39,389 bases of DNA from Bacteroidota bacterium. GTDB taxonomy: Bacteria > Bacteroidota > Ignavibacteria > Tepidaquicellales > Tepidaquicellaceae. This document shows, in pieces, positions 15,692 to 24,283 of the stretch. The notes under the pieces were generated by a model. It saw nothing but the letters and a program-made list of their open reading frames with translations, ran no database searches and was not told where the DNA came from. Both the position numbers and the translations under genes were made by a program. Location: the NCBI GenBank assembly GCA_018266845.1, contig JAFDZO010000040.1:1-39389 (forward strand), read 5' to 3'. The stretch's first letter is position 1. The number at the start of each line of letters is the position of its first letter.

Positions 15692-16978
15692 ATGAAAGTT
15701 TTGCTTATAGGTAACGGCGCAAGAGAAAATGCTCTGGCTTGGAAGATTGTAAACTCCCCTTCGTTTAAAAATTCCGGTTCGGTTTTATATGCAGCCCCCG
15801 GAAATCCCGGAATAAATAAATTTGCCAATCCGGTAAACATTGCTTCGACAGATATTCAATCCTTAAAAAATTTTGCTTTAAATGAGAAAATAGATTTTAC
15901 TGTTGTAGGACCGGAAATTCCGCTTTCAATTGGAATTGTTGATGAATTTGAAAAAGAGGGATTGAAAATTTTCGGTCCTTCAAAAGCAGCTGCGGAAATT
16001 GAAACAAGTAAAGTGTTCTCAAAGGAGTTAATGCAGAAATATTCAGTGCCGACTGCAAAGTTTAAAGCATTCAATACAGAAAATCTCGGTGAGTTAAGTT
16101 CTTTTATAGATGAGGTAAATTATCCTGTAGTAATAAAAGCTGATGGACTTGCAGCAGGAAAGGGTGTTATTATTTGCAATGATGATTCTGATGTTGAAAG
16201 TTGTATTAAAGATTTAACTGAAAATAAAATTTTCGGTGAGGCAGGATTGAACTTTGTTGCAGAGCAGTTTTTAACGGGAAATGAAGTTTCATTATTTATA
16301 ATCACCGATGGAGAAGATTTTGTTGTTCTTCCTCCCGCCCAGGATTACAAGAGAATTTTTGAAGAAGATAAAGGAAAAAATACAGGCGGCATGGGTGCAT
16401 TCACTCCCGCGGTAAAATTCTGTAATGATGAGGTGTTAAAAAAAGCAGAAGAGAAAATTATTAAGCCCGTTCTCTCTGCTTTAAAAAAAGAAGGAAGAAA
16501 TTACAAAGGATGTTTGTATGCAGGGCTGATGATAACAGAAGAAAAAGAACCGTTTGTAATTGAATTTAACTGCCGCTTTGGCGACCCCGAAACACAGGCA
16601 GTTCTCACATTAATAGATTCCGATTTCCTCGAATTATTAATGGCTTCTTCTGAAAATAAAATTAAAGATTATTCTTTAAAAATTAAAAATGCTTTTGCAG
16701 GGTGCGTTGTGCTTGCTTCGCTCGGCTATCCCGATGAATTTGAAAAAGGGAAATTAATTTCAGGCTTAGAAAATATAGATAATAATGTTCACGTGTTTCA
16801 TGCGGGAACATCAGAGATGCACGGAAAAATTTTTACTAATGGCGGAAGGGTAATTTCAGTGGTCTCCTGTTCTGAAAAATCTTTTAATTCTGCTTTTGAA
16901 AATATATATTGTGCAATAGAAAAAATAGATTTTGAAAATAAATATTTCAGACGAGATATAGGAAAAATAGTATTATGA
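15692..16978 (+). CDS. purD: Phosphoribosylamine-glycine ligase (GARS)
   Basis: The second step of de novo purine synthesis joins phosphoribosylamine and glycine with ATP. The product has 428 residues, normal length. The N-terminal domain starts KVLLIGNGARENALAWK. The ATP-grasp domain shows KADGLAAGKGV, GGMGAFTPA and EFNCRFGDPETQ. The stop overlaps the galE start as ATGA, so the two are coupled. purA lies 6 kb away on the other strand, so the purine genes here are scattered. Confidence 0.96.
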   Translation: MKVLLIGNGARENALAWKIVNSPSFKNSGSVLYAAPGNPGINKFANPVNIASTDIQSLKNFALNEKIDFTVVGPEIPLSIGIVDEFEKEGLKIFGPSKAAAEIETSKVFSKELMQKYSVPTAKFKAFNTENLGELSSFIDEVNYPVVIKADGLAAGKGVIICNDDSDVESCIKDLTENKIFGEAGLNFVAEQFLTGNEVSLFIITDGEDFVVLPPAQDYKRIFEEDKGKNTGGMGAFTPAVKFCNDEVLKKAEEKIIKPVLSALKKEGRNYKGCLYAGLMITEEKEPFVIEFNCRFGDPETQAVLTLIDSDFLELLMASSENKIKDYSLKIKNAFAGCVVLASLGYPDEFEKGKLISGLENIDNNVHVFHAGTSEMHGKIFTNGGRVISVVSCSEKSFNSAFENIYCAIEKIDFENKYFRRDIGKIVL

Positions 16979-18009
16979 AAAAAATAATTGTTACAGGCGG
17001 CGCAGGATATATCGGTTCGCACACGGCAGTCGAACTTATGAATGCGGGCTATGATGTAGCTATCATTGATAACCTTTCTAATTCCGATGCATCTGTCCTC
17101 GGAGGAATTGAGGAAATTACAGGAAAGCAGCCGGTATTCTATAATATTGACTTATGCAATAAAGAAGATTTGAACTATTGTCTCGAAAAAGAAAAAGATG
17201 CGGACGCAATAATTCATTTTGCGGCGTTCAAAGCGGTGGGTGAGTCTCAGCAGTTCCCCATGAAATACTACAATAATAATGTTGTTGGAATGGTGAACCT
17301 TCTCGATTGCATTATTAAAAATAAACTGAATAATTTTGTATTCTCTTCTTCGTGCACTGTTTACGGAGAGGCGGATGAGCTTCCTGTAACGGAAAACTCC
17401 CCGGAGAAAAAAGCGGAATCTGCTTATGGATTTACAAAACAAATAGGTGAGCGAATGCTTGCAGATGTTTCGCAGGCAGATAGCTTACGTGTAATTTCTC
17501 TCCGTTATTTTAATCCTATCGGCGCTCATGATACAGCAATAATCGGTGAGCTTCCGCTTGGAGTTCCGAATAATCTCGTTCCTTTTATAACCCAAACGGC
17601 TATTGGCATTAGAGAGCAGCTAACTGTATTTGGAAATGATTACGATACTCCCGATGGAACAAATATTCGTGATTACATTCACGTTGTTGACTTGGCAAAA
17701 GCACATGTTAAGGCAGTTGAAAGATTAATGGAAAAGAAGAGCAGCGATAATCTTGAAATTTTTAATTTAGGAACTGGAGTAGGAAATTCAGTTCTTGAAG
17801 TTGTACAGACTTTTGAAAAAGTTACAGGTGTAAAGTTAAATTATAAAATAGGGTCAAGAAGAGCAGGCGACGTTGTCTCTATTTACGCAGATACTAATAA
17901 AGCAGGCGATGTGCTGGGATGGAAAACGGAAAGAGATTTGGCAAACGCGCTTTCGACGGCGTGGAAGTGGGAGCTTGCACTGAAAGAAAAAAGAGATAAA
18001 AATCAGTAA
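16975..18009 (+). CDS. galE: UDP-glucose 4-epimerase
   Basis: It interconverts UDP-glucose and UDP-galactose with bound NAD. The product has 344 residues, an extended SDR. The NAD-binding motif is GGAGYIGS (8-15). The catalytic set is SSCTVYG (125-131) and Y151xxxK155. RYFNPIGAH and NLGTGVGNSV are typical of GalE. It overlaps purD by ATGA at its start and the next gene by one base (TAATG) at its end. Confidence 0.94.
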   Translation: MKKIIVTGGAGYIGSHTAVELMNAGYDVAIIDNLSNSDASVLGGIEEITGKQPVFYNIDLCNKEDLNYCLEKEKDADAIIHFAAFKAVGESQQFPMKYYNNNVVGMVNLLDCIIKNKLNNFVFSSSCTVYGEADELPVTENSPEKKAESAYGFTKQIGERMLADVSQADSLRVISLRYFNPIGAHDTAIIGELPLGVPNNLVPFITQTAIGIREQLTVFGNDYDTPDGTNIRDYIHVVDLAKAHVKAVERLMEKKSSDNLEIFNLGTGVGNSVLEVVQTFEKVTGVKLNYKIGSRRAGDVVSIYADTNKAGDVLGWKTERDLANALSTAWKWELALKEKRDKNQ

Positions 18010-18944
18010 TGAAAATAGATGATAATTTTTTAGAAAGAGTTTTCAGCGGAGATAAAAGGGCAATAGCCAGGGCAATTTCTATTGTTGAAGATGAAACCGA
18101 AGGCAGGGACGAAATCCTTCGCAGAATTTATTCTCGTACAGGAAACGCATATAAAATAGGTATTACGGGACCTCCCGGCGCAGGGAAGTCAACACTAACA
18201 AACGCTTTGGTAAAGCTGCTTGTTTCAAAAGGATATAAAGTAGGAGTGATTGCAATTGACCCGACAAGCCCTTTCACGGGCGGCGCTCTTCTTGGTGATA
18301 GGATAAGAATGAATGACATAGGAATGCTTGATGGTGTCTATATCCGTTCAATGGCTACGCGCGGCTCGCTTGGCGGCTTGAGTATGAACGTTGTAGAAGC
18401 GTGTGATGTGCTGGATGCATCAGGAAAAGATTTTATTTTAATCGAGACGGTAGGTGTCGGACAGTCAGAGCTTGATATTGCAAAAACGGCGGATACTACG
18501 ATTGTTGTGCTTGTCCCCGAATCGGGAGATGCCATACAGGCAATGAAGGCGGGACTTATGGAAATCGCCGATATTTTTGTTTTAAACAAATCCGATAGGG
18601 AAGGCGCAGACGGTGTTGCTGCTACCTTAAAAAACATTATTCACCTTAAACCGCCTACTGAAGATAACTGGATTATAAATGTTCTGAAAACTATCGGCAG
18701 CCAGAATAAGGGAATAGAAGAGTTACTTGCGGAAGTTGATAAGCATAAAGCGCATTTGGAAGAGTCGGGTTATCTAAAGAAAAAAAGAATAGCAAATCTT
18801 ACAAAAAAAATATACGAGCTTGTTCATAATAAACTGAATTTTACTTTCTGGGATTCGGCTAAAAAGAGAAGTCTGGATGAAAACCTGAACGAAATTTATG
18901 AAAAGAGGAAAGACCCGTATTCGTATGTGGAATCTATAATGTGA
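18009..18944 (+). CDS. meaB: MeaB/ArgK-type P-loop GTPase
   Basis: The product has 311 residues of the G3E GTPase group. The P-loop GPPGAGKS spans 54-61, followed by AIDPTSPFTGGALLGDR, the ETVGVGQSE switch region and the base-specificity motif NKSD. MeaB proteins guard and reload adenosylcobalamin-dependent methylmalonyl-CoA mutase. No mutase gene is in the window, so the partner must lie elsewhere. It is translationally coupled to galE. The cobalamin-dependent methionine synthase fragment at 24284-26131 shows that the cell uses cobalamins. Confidence 0.9.
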   Translation: MKIDDNFLERVFSGDKRAIARAISIVEDETEGRDEILRRIYSRTGNAYKIGITGPPGAGKSTLTNALVKLLVSKGYKVGVIAIDPTSPFTGGALLGDRIRMNDIGMLDGVYIRSMATRGSLGGLSMNVVEACDVLDASGKDFILIETVGVGQSELDIAKTADTTIVVLVPESGDAIQAMKAGLMEIADIFVLNKSDREGADGVAATLKNIIHLKPPTEDNWIINVLKTIGSQNKGIEELLAEVDKHKAHLEESGYLKKKRIANLTKKIYELVHNKLNFTFWDSAKKRSLDENLNEIYEKRKDPYSYVESIM

Positions 18945-18959
18945 TACAGAATATCTCCT

Positions 18960-18977
18960 ACCAAGCTCTTGCTTGGT
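18960..18977. repeat. Small palindrome ACCAAGC-TCTT-GCTTGGT
   Basis: A 7-bp perfect stem with a TCTT tetraloop lies 16 bp after the MeaB stop. No T-run follows, so it is more likely a repeat or mRNA-end hairpin than a terminator. Confidence 0.4.
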
Positions 18978-19008
18978 GAGGTTGAAAATAAACACAAGTT
19001 AAAATTTT

Positions 19009-19527
19009 GTGCAAAAACTATTTCATATCAGCGGAGAACCCGATATAAAAATTTTTCATCCCAGACCTTCCCCACAAAATTATTCCTCAATTAACGGAAA
19101 TGTTGTCTTTGCCGTATCGGAAAGCAAATTACATAATTATCTTCTTCCCAGAGATTGTCCCAGAGTCTCATATTCTTTGAACTCTAAAACTTCAGGAGAA
19201 GATAAAATTAAGTTTTTCGGAAACAGTAAAGCAGAATTTATTATTACAGCAGAGGAGTCATGGAGAGAAGAAATAGAGAATTGCACAATTTATAAATATG
19301 AGCTTCCCCGGAAAACTTTTAGGCTGCTGGATAAGAATGCCGGATATTATATCTCTTATGAACCGGTAGTTCCATTAAGCATAGTTGAAATCAAAAATCC
19401 GAAGGAGGAATTAGCTAAAAGAAACGTTGAGCTAAGATTTTCTCAAAATTTAACAAAGTTGGCTGAAGAAGTTGTCCAATCCACTCTAGGCTATTCAATT
19501 ATACGTTTACAAAACGCAAAATCGTAA
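19009..19527 (+). CDS. DUF6886-like protein
   Basis: The product has 172 residues, GTG start. It resembles a small conserved family of unknown function known to me as DUF6886. Features are LFHISGEPDIKIFHPRP at the start, a short VVFAVSE segment, LPRDCPRVSYS, KIKFFGNSKAEFIITAE, and AGYYISYEPVVP. The length fits the family. No signal peptide or catalytic signature is obvious. The gap to MeaB is 64 bp with a small hairpin, so co-transcription is possible. The function is unknown. Confidence 0.7.
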   Translation: MQKLFHISGEPDIKIFHPRPSPQNYSSINGNVVFAVSESKLHNYLLPRDCPRVSYSLNSKTSGEDKIKFFGNSKAEFIITAEESWREEIENCTIYKYELPRKTFRLLDKNAGYYISYEPVVPLSIVEIKNPKEELAKRNVELRFSQNLTKLAEEVVQSTLGYSIIRLQNAKS

Positions 19528-19551
19528 CCTGCTTTTTACCCTCTAATTGAA

Positions 19552-19582
19552 TTGATTTTCCCTCCCGAAAGTTTTAACTTTA
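19552..19582 (+). promoter_or_regulatory. Probable promoter of the PpiD-like gene
   Basis: TTG (19552-19554) and TAACTTTA (19575-19582) are exactly 20 bp apart, one base off TAnnTTTG. An AAGGAG sequence near 19626 lies about 13 nt before the ATG at 19645. Confidence 0.5.
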
Positions 19583-19644
19583 ATGTTTATTCCGATAAAT
19601 TTCAAATATTTATACATTATTTTATAAGGAGTTCACTTTAACTA

Positions 19645-21795
19645 ATGACAGATAGAAAAGAGCAAAAGCATTATAATACAGGTATTATGAATAAATTACG
19701 CGACAAAATGCCCGTAATTATCATAATCGTAATAGTTGCATTTCTTGCAACGATTGTGTTTGAGTGGGGTATGAACCTTTTAGGATTGCGTGAAGACAGG
19801 ATGCTTTTTGCTAAGGTAAACGGAGAGGAAGTTACTTATCAGCAATTTGAGCAGGCTGTAGAGCAGCAGGCAATGCAAATGCGCCAGCAAAACAACGGGA
19901 AGGATATTGACGATGCCCAGATGCAGCAGATAAGAGAACAGGTTTGGAACGGTATTGTAACGCAGACAATCACAAAGCAGGCAATCAAGAAATACGGAAT
20001 TACCGTCAGCGATAAAGAAATCCTTGACTGGATTATGAATAGACCTGACCAGCTTCCTGACCCGATAAAAAGAAATTTTGTGGATTCGACCGGTGTATTC
20101 AGAACTGACATGTATCAGCAGGCAATCGGAATGAAAAGTAAAGAAGCTACTCAATTCTGGAATCAGGTTGAAAACTACCTACGCGAAGTTTTATTATCCG
20201 AAAAGCTTCAGGCAGTGCTTACTTCAGGTGTGAGAGTTACTGAAGCAGATGTCTTGCAGAAGTACAAAGACGATAAAATCTTTGCGAATATCTCTTATAC
20301 TTCCTTAGATATGGGAATGGTAACCGATACTAATCTTAATAATCCTTCAAATGATGAGTTGAAAAAGTATTATGATGACCATAAGGAAGATTTCAAAGTT
20401 GATGAGAGTGTCAAGTTTAAGTACGTAGTATTTTCTGACGCTGCTACACTTGAAGATTCTGCCGCTACTAAAAAACTTCTCGAAGTATTATTAAAGGATT
20501 TTAAAACTGCGGGTGTTGAAGACTCAAGCCTCATCAGACTTGTAAATGAAAATTCAATTGCTCCGTATAATGATGCTTTCCAAAAGCCTAATAGTTTTGG
20601 CACTGATGCAATTAAGTTTTTATTCTCCGCAAAGCCCGGAGATGTTTCTGATATTATTATCGGTAATGACGGATACAAAGTTCTGCGCTTTATAGATTCA
20701 AAAGAAGGAGAAGACACATATGTAAACGCTTCTCACATACTTGTAAACTTTGGCACTGATACAGTTGCAGCAAAAAAGAAAGCCGAAGATATTCTAAAAA
20801 GAGTAAAAGCCGGGGAAGATATTAATGCGCTTGCCCAGCAGCTTTCAGATGAACCGTCAGCAAAAACTCAAAGAGGTGATTTAGGATGGTTTGGAAAAGG
20901 CGCTATGGTTAAGGAATTTGAAGATGCCTCGTTCAACGCAAAAGACGGTGAAATTGTTGGTCCGGTAAAAACCCAATTTGGTTTCCATATCATTCAGGTA
21001 AAAGGAAAATCAAAGAAGGAATTCAAAGTTGCTGAAATTAAGAAAACAGTAACTGCAGGAGCGCGGACAAAAGACATCGCAAAGAAAAAGGCAGAAAGCT
21101 TCTATCTTGATGTAGATAAAGGCGGAAACATTGATACTTTGGCTAAGCAGTTAAATCTTGTGTGCACAACTACACCTGATGTATTGAAAGACGGATTTAT
21201 TCCGGGAGCCGGACAAAATAAAAAATTAATGAAGCTCGCTTTAGACAGTAAAGCGGGAAAAGTTTTTGAACCTGTAAAAATGCAAGGCGGATATGGTGTA
21301 TATAAATTAGTTGATAAGACTCCGGCAGGATATAGAAATTTCGATTCGATAAAAACAACTATGGTAAAGCCCAAAGTTGTCGAAAAGAAAAAGTTTGCTG
21401 TTCTTAAACAAATGGCAACTGACCTTAAAGCTAAAATTCAGAACAACGATATTAAGTCGCTCGGAAATCTGACTCCTCCTTCAACTGTTGAAAATGCAGA
21501 CAGCGTTTCTGTATCAAAACCCGCTCCGAAAATCGGTCAGGATTATGCTGTTACAGATGCTATTTTTTCTATGAAACAAGGGGAGATTTCTCAGCCTGTT
21601 AAGGGGACAAGGGGTTATTATTTAATTCAGCTTAACAGCGTTACTCCGTTTAACAACGATGATTTCCTTAAATCATATAATGAGATTAGAAACAGCCTCC
21701 TTACTCAAAAGAAACAGGCAATAGTTCAGGAATGGCTGCAAAAGATGCAAAACGAAGCTGATATTATAGATAACAGAGACAGATTTTTTAACTAA
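19645..21795 (+). CDS. PpiD/SurA-type periplasmic peptidyl-prolyl isomerase and chaperone
   Basis: The product has 716 residues. An N-terminal membrane anchor (about 25-45, VIIIIVIVAFLATIVFEWGM) is followed by a SurA-N/PpiD chaperone region with NGEEVTYQQFEQAVEQQ. A parvulin domain spans roughly 360-465: NASHILV, RGDLGWFGKGAMVKEFEDA and FGFHIIQV. Two later segments, around 505-565 (ending GGYGVYKL) and 630-670 (GEISQPV...GYYLIQL), look like degenerate parvulin repeats. It would help fold proteins crossing the periplasm. An internal ATG (codon 15, 19687) is an alternative start just before the anchor. It has its own promoter and terminator. Confidence 0.9.
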   Translation: MTDRKEQKHYNTGIMNKLRDKMPVIIIIVIVAFLATIVFEWGMNLLGLREDRMLFAKVNGEEVTYQQFEQAVEQQAMQMRQQNNGKDIDDAQMQQIREQVWNGIVTQTITKQAIKKYGITVSDKEILDWIMNRPDQLPDPIKRNFVDSTGVFRTDMYQQAIGMKSKEATQFWNQVENYLREVLLSEKLQAVLTSGVRVTEADVLQKYKDDKIFANISYTSLDMGMVTDTNLNNPSNDELKKYYDDHKEDFKVDESVKFKYVVFSDAATLEDSAATKKLLEVLLKDFKTAGVEDSSLIRLVNENSIAPYNDAFQKPNSFGTDAIKFLFSAKPGDVSDIIIGNDGYKVLRFIDSKEGEDTYVNASHILVNFGTDTVAAKKKAEDILKRVKAGEDINALAQQLSDEPSAKTQRGDLGWFGKGAMVKEFEDASFNAKDGEIVGPVKTQFGFHIIQVKGKSKKEFKVAEIKKTVTAGARTKDIAKKKAESFYLDVDKGGNIDTLAKQLNLVCTTTPDVLKDGFIPGAGQNKKLMKLALDSKAGKVFEPVKMQGGYGVYKLVDKTPAGYRNFDSIKTTMVKPKVVEKKKFAVLKQMATDLKAKIQNNDIKSLGNLTPPSTVENADSVSVSKPAPKIGQDYAVTDAIFSMKQGEISQPVKGTRGYYLIQLNSVTPFNNDDFLKSYNEIRNSLLTQKKQAIVQEWLQKMQNEADIIDNRDRFFN

Positions 21796-21814
21796 TATTT
21801 TTTAAATTTTTTTA

Positions 21815-21860
21815 AAAAAAGCAGGATACCTGATTGAAGTGTCCTGCTTTTTTATTTTAT
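21815..21860 (+). terminator. Terminator of the PpiD-like gene
   Basis: AAAAAAGCAGGATAC (21815-21829) pairs over 15 bp with GTGTCCTGCTTTTTT (21839-21853), with one G-T pair and a 9-nt loop, then more T-rich sequence. It starts 19 bp after the stop. Confidence 0.85.
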
Positions 21861-21912
21861 ACAGTTTTCTCTCATTCATTGATATTGTATTTTAATTTTG
21901 ATAATATAGGCA

Positions 21913-22644
21913 ATGCTAAGAAATATTTTTTTAGTTCTTGTCCTTGCGTTACCCTCTTTGATTTTTTCGCAGCAATCTAACCGCCCTTTTTCTTTTTTTA
22001 ATGACTTTATTGTAACCGGTTCTCTGAATTATGTCTCCTCTGCGACAATTCAGCTTGACCCGTACTCTCCTGATATTGTGGAGAGAAACTCCACTCTTGA
22101 GCTTTCGGGAGGCTATGGCTACGGCTTTACAATAAGAACGAAGTTGTTTAGAAACGATTTGTATCTTGGCTTAAGCGGAGAATATGTCCGTATTCAGGAT
22201 AATAATGCAGTCTTGATTCTGGAAGGGGATTCAACTACTGCCAGGCTTAAACTTACCGAAACAATAACATCCTTTCCTGCTGAACTAACCGTATATTTTA
22301 ATGTTCCTTCATTTCAGGAAAACCTGAATATTTATCTGGGAGGCGGAATCGGGCTTTACTCCGGCGACAGGAAGAGAAAGATTTTGAATTTTGAAAGTGA
22401 AACTATTTCAAAATCTTTTGGTTTAAGTTTAGTAGTTCTAAGCGGAATTGAGTATTATTTCGAGAAAAATTTTATGACATTTATGGAAATGAGATTCAGA
22501 GACGGCGAATACAATGTTAGATCTAAATTTCCTTTAAGTTATGTTACCTTAAACGGAATTTCCTATTCGCTCGATAAAGATATGAACTCAAAAATTTTTC
22601 TTGACGGCTTAAAAATCAGTTTTGGTTTGGGCTACAGATTTTAA
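21913..22644 (+). CDS. Outer-membrane beta-barrel protein
   Basis: The product has 243 residues. A cleavable signal peptide (about 1-19, ending IFSQQ) precedes alternating polar/hydrophobic strands and ends in F-G-L-G-Y-R-F, the typical aromatic C-terminus recognised by the BAM machinery. GGYGYGF and GGGIGLYSG resemble barrel hairpins of OmpA/OprF-like small porins. The function is not known. TAATTTTG at 21893-21900 is a -7 box without a clear upstream partner. The protease gene follows 9 bp later, so the two are probably co-transcribed. Confidence 0.75.
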   Translation: MLRNIFLVLVLALPSLIFSQQSNRPFSFFNDFIVTGSLNYVSSATIQLDPYSPDIVERNSTLELSGGYGYGFTIRTKLFRNDLYLGLSGEYVRIQDNNAVLILEGDSTTARLKLTETITSFPAELTVYFNVPSFQENLNIYLGGGIGLYSGDRKRKILNFESETISKSFGLSLVVLSGIEYYFEKNFMTFMEMRFRDGEYNVRSKFPLSYVTLNGISYSLDKDMNSKIFLDGLKISFGLGYRF

Positions 22645-22653
22645 TTCTTAAAG

Positions 22654-24282
22654 ATGAAAAAAAACTATACAACACTTCTTTTTATTTGTCTCCAATTGGT
22701 TTTTGCAATTTCTGTTAATTCGGAAGAAAACGAACGGCTTAATTATAAACCGGAAAAAATCATTGTTAAGACTAAAAAAGAATTAAAAATTTCCGAAGCC
22801 ACAGGAAAAATTTCTTTGCGCGCGGGTGTTTCTTCTTTTGACAAAATAATGGAAGAGTATAGCATTAACAAAGCCGAGCCGGTTTTCCGTTTGAATAACG
22901 GCGATGCAGAGCTGTTTGAAAAACTTGGAATGGGCAGAATTTATGTGCTGCACTTTGATACATATAACAGCAAGTCAGTTGAGAGAGCGGTTAAAGATTT
23001 TTCATCTGAAGATTTTGTGGAGTTCTCCGAGCCTGTTTTCATAGGAGAGGCGGCGGGAAAAAAGGAGCTAAAGTTATCTTTTACTCCTAATGATGAAATG
23101 TTTTCAAAACAATGGTATCTGAATAACGAAGGACAGATTCCCCCTACCGGAAGAGGAAATGCTAAAATCGGCGCGGACATTAACATTATTAACGCATGGG
23201 ATGTGGAGAAGGGAAGCGATAAAATAATTGTAGCAATACTTGATTCTGGCATTAAAGATGACCATCCTGATTTGAAAAACAGAATTTGGGTAAATGAAAA
23301 GGAAATTTCCGATAACGGAATTGACGATGATGACAACGGATATATTGATGATTACAAAGGCTGGGATTTTGCCTACGAAGATAATACACCTACTGACGGG
23401 TTCGGACATGGCACAAACATTGCCTCTGTAATCGGATGTTCAACCAACAATGCAATCGGGTTTGCAGGCGTTAACCAGAAATGCAAACTTATGAATTGTA
23501 AAAATCTAAGCTCAAATAATAACGGCGAATATATCTGGTGGGCGCAATCTATTAAGTATGCAGTAGATAACGGAGCAAATATAATTAATATGAGTGAGGG
23601 CGGTTCGGATTATTCAAAGACATTAAAGACCGCAATAGATTATGCGATAGAAAAAAACATTTTAATCTGCGCAGCAATGATGAATAAAGGTGATGATCAG
23701 GATTATTATCCTGCAAGCATAAAGGGAGTATTTGCAATAGGAGCCACAGACACTGACGATACAAGATGTCTGCGTTTCACATGGGGAGGCGGTTCCTGCT
23801 GGGGAAAACATATTTCTGTTGTTGCTCCGGGCAATAAAATATACGGACTGGATTATGAAAATGTAAATAATTATGAGTCAATGTGGAGCGGCACATCGCA
23901 GTCCACAGCAATAGTAAGCGGCATAGCTTCTCTGCTGCTTTCACAAAAACCTTCCCGCACTGCCGAAGAGCTTAAAGGAATAATTACTTCCACAGCAAAG
24001 GATTTGGTAGGAGATACCCGGGAGGATAAGCAGGGTTGGGATAAATATTATGGATATGGAAGGGTAGATACTTATGCAGCTCTTACATACAGTTATATGC
24101 CTGTTCAGAACAAAAACAAAGAGGAACAAGATAAGGTTACTGTAAACGAAAAATCGAATACGACTAACGGAAAGCAAAATGATTCAGCAAAAGAAGAAAA
24201 AGCTAAACGCGTCCAGAAAATAGATGAAGACGATGTAAAAGAAAGCAATGCGAATACACCCGAGCCGTCAAAGAAAAAATAA
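22654..24282 (+). CDS. Secreted S8 subtilisin-like serine protease
   Basis: The product has 542 residues. A signal peptide (about 1-22) is followed by a propeptide-like region (30-150) similar in layout to that of the large protease at 34060. The catalytic domain has D197 (ILDSG), H252 (GHGT), N345 near the oxyanion hole and S415 (GTSQS). The last 55 residues are a charged K/E/N/D-rich tail with no T9SS sorting domain, so it may stay in the periplasm or leave by another route. It follows the barrel-protein gene by 9 bp and ends 1 bp from the convergent metH-like gene. Confidence 0.88.
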   Translation: MKKNYTTLLFICLQLVFAISVNSEENERLNYKPEKIIVKTKKELKISEATGKISLRAGVSSFDKIMEEYSINKAEPVFRLNNGDAELFEKLGMGRIYVLHFDTYNSKSVERAVKDFSSEDFVEFSEPVFIGEAAGKKELKLSFTPNDEMFSKQWYLNNEGQIPPTGRGNAKIGADINIINAWDVEKGSDKIIVAILDSGIKDDHPDLKNRIWVNEKEISDNGIDDDDNGYIDDYKGWDFAYEDNTPTDGFGHGTNIASVIGCSTNNAIGFAGVNQKCKLMNCKNLSSNNNGEYIWWAQSIKYAVDNGANIINMSEGGSDYSKTLKTAIDYAIEKNILICAAMMNKGDDQDYYPASIKGVFAIGATDTDDTRCLRFTWGGGSCWGKHISVVAPGNKIYGLDYENVNNYESMWSGTSQSTAIVSGIASLLLSQKPSRTAEELKGIITSTAKDLVGDTREDKQGWDKYYGYGRVDTYAALTYSYMPVQNKNKEEQDKVTVNEKSNTTNGKQNDSAKEEKAKRVQKIDEDDVKESNANTPEPSKKK

Positions 24283-24283
24283 T

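Noticed and set aside
18960..18977. Hairpin after the MeaB gene as a terminator
   Set aside because: The stem is only 7 bp and no T-run follows on either strand.
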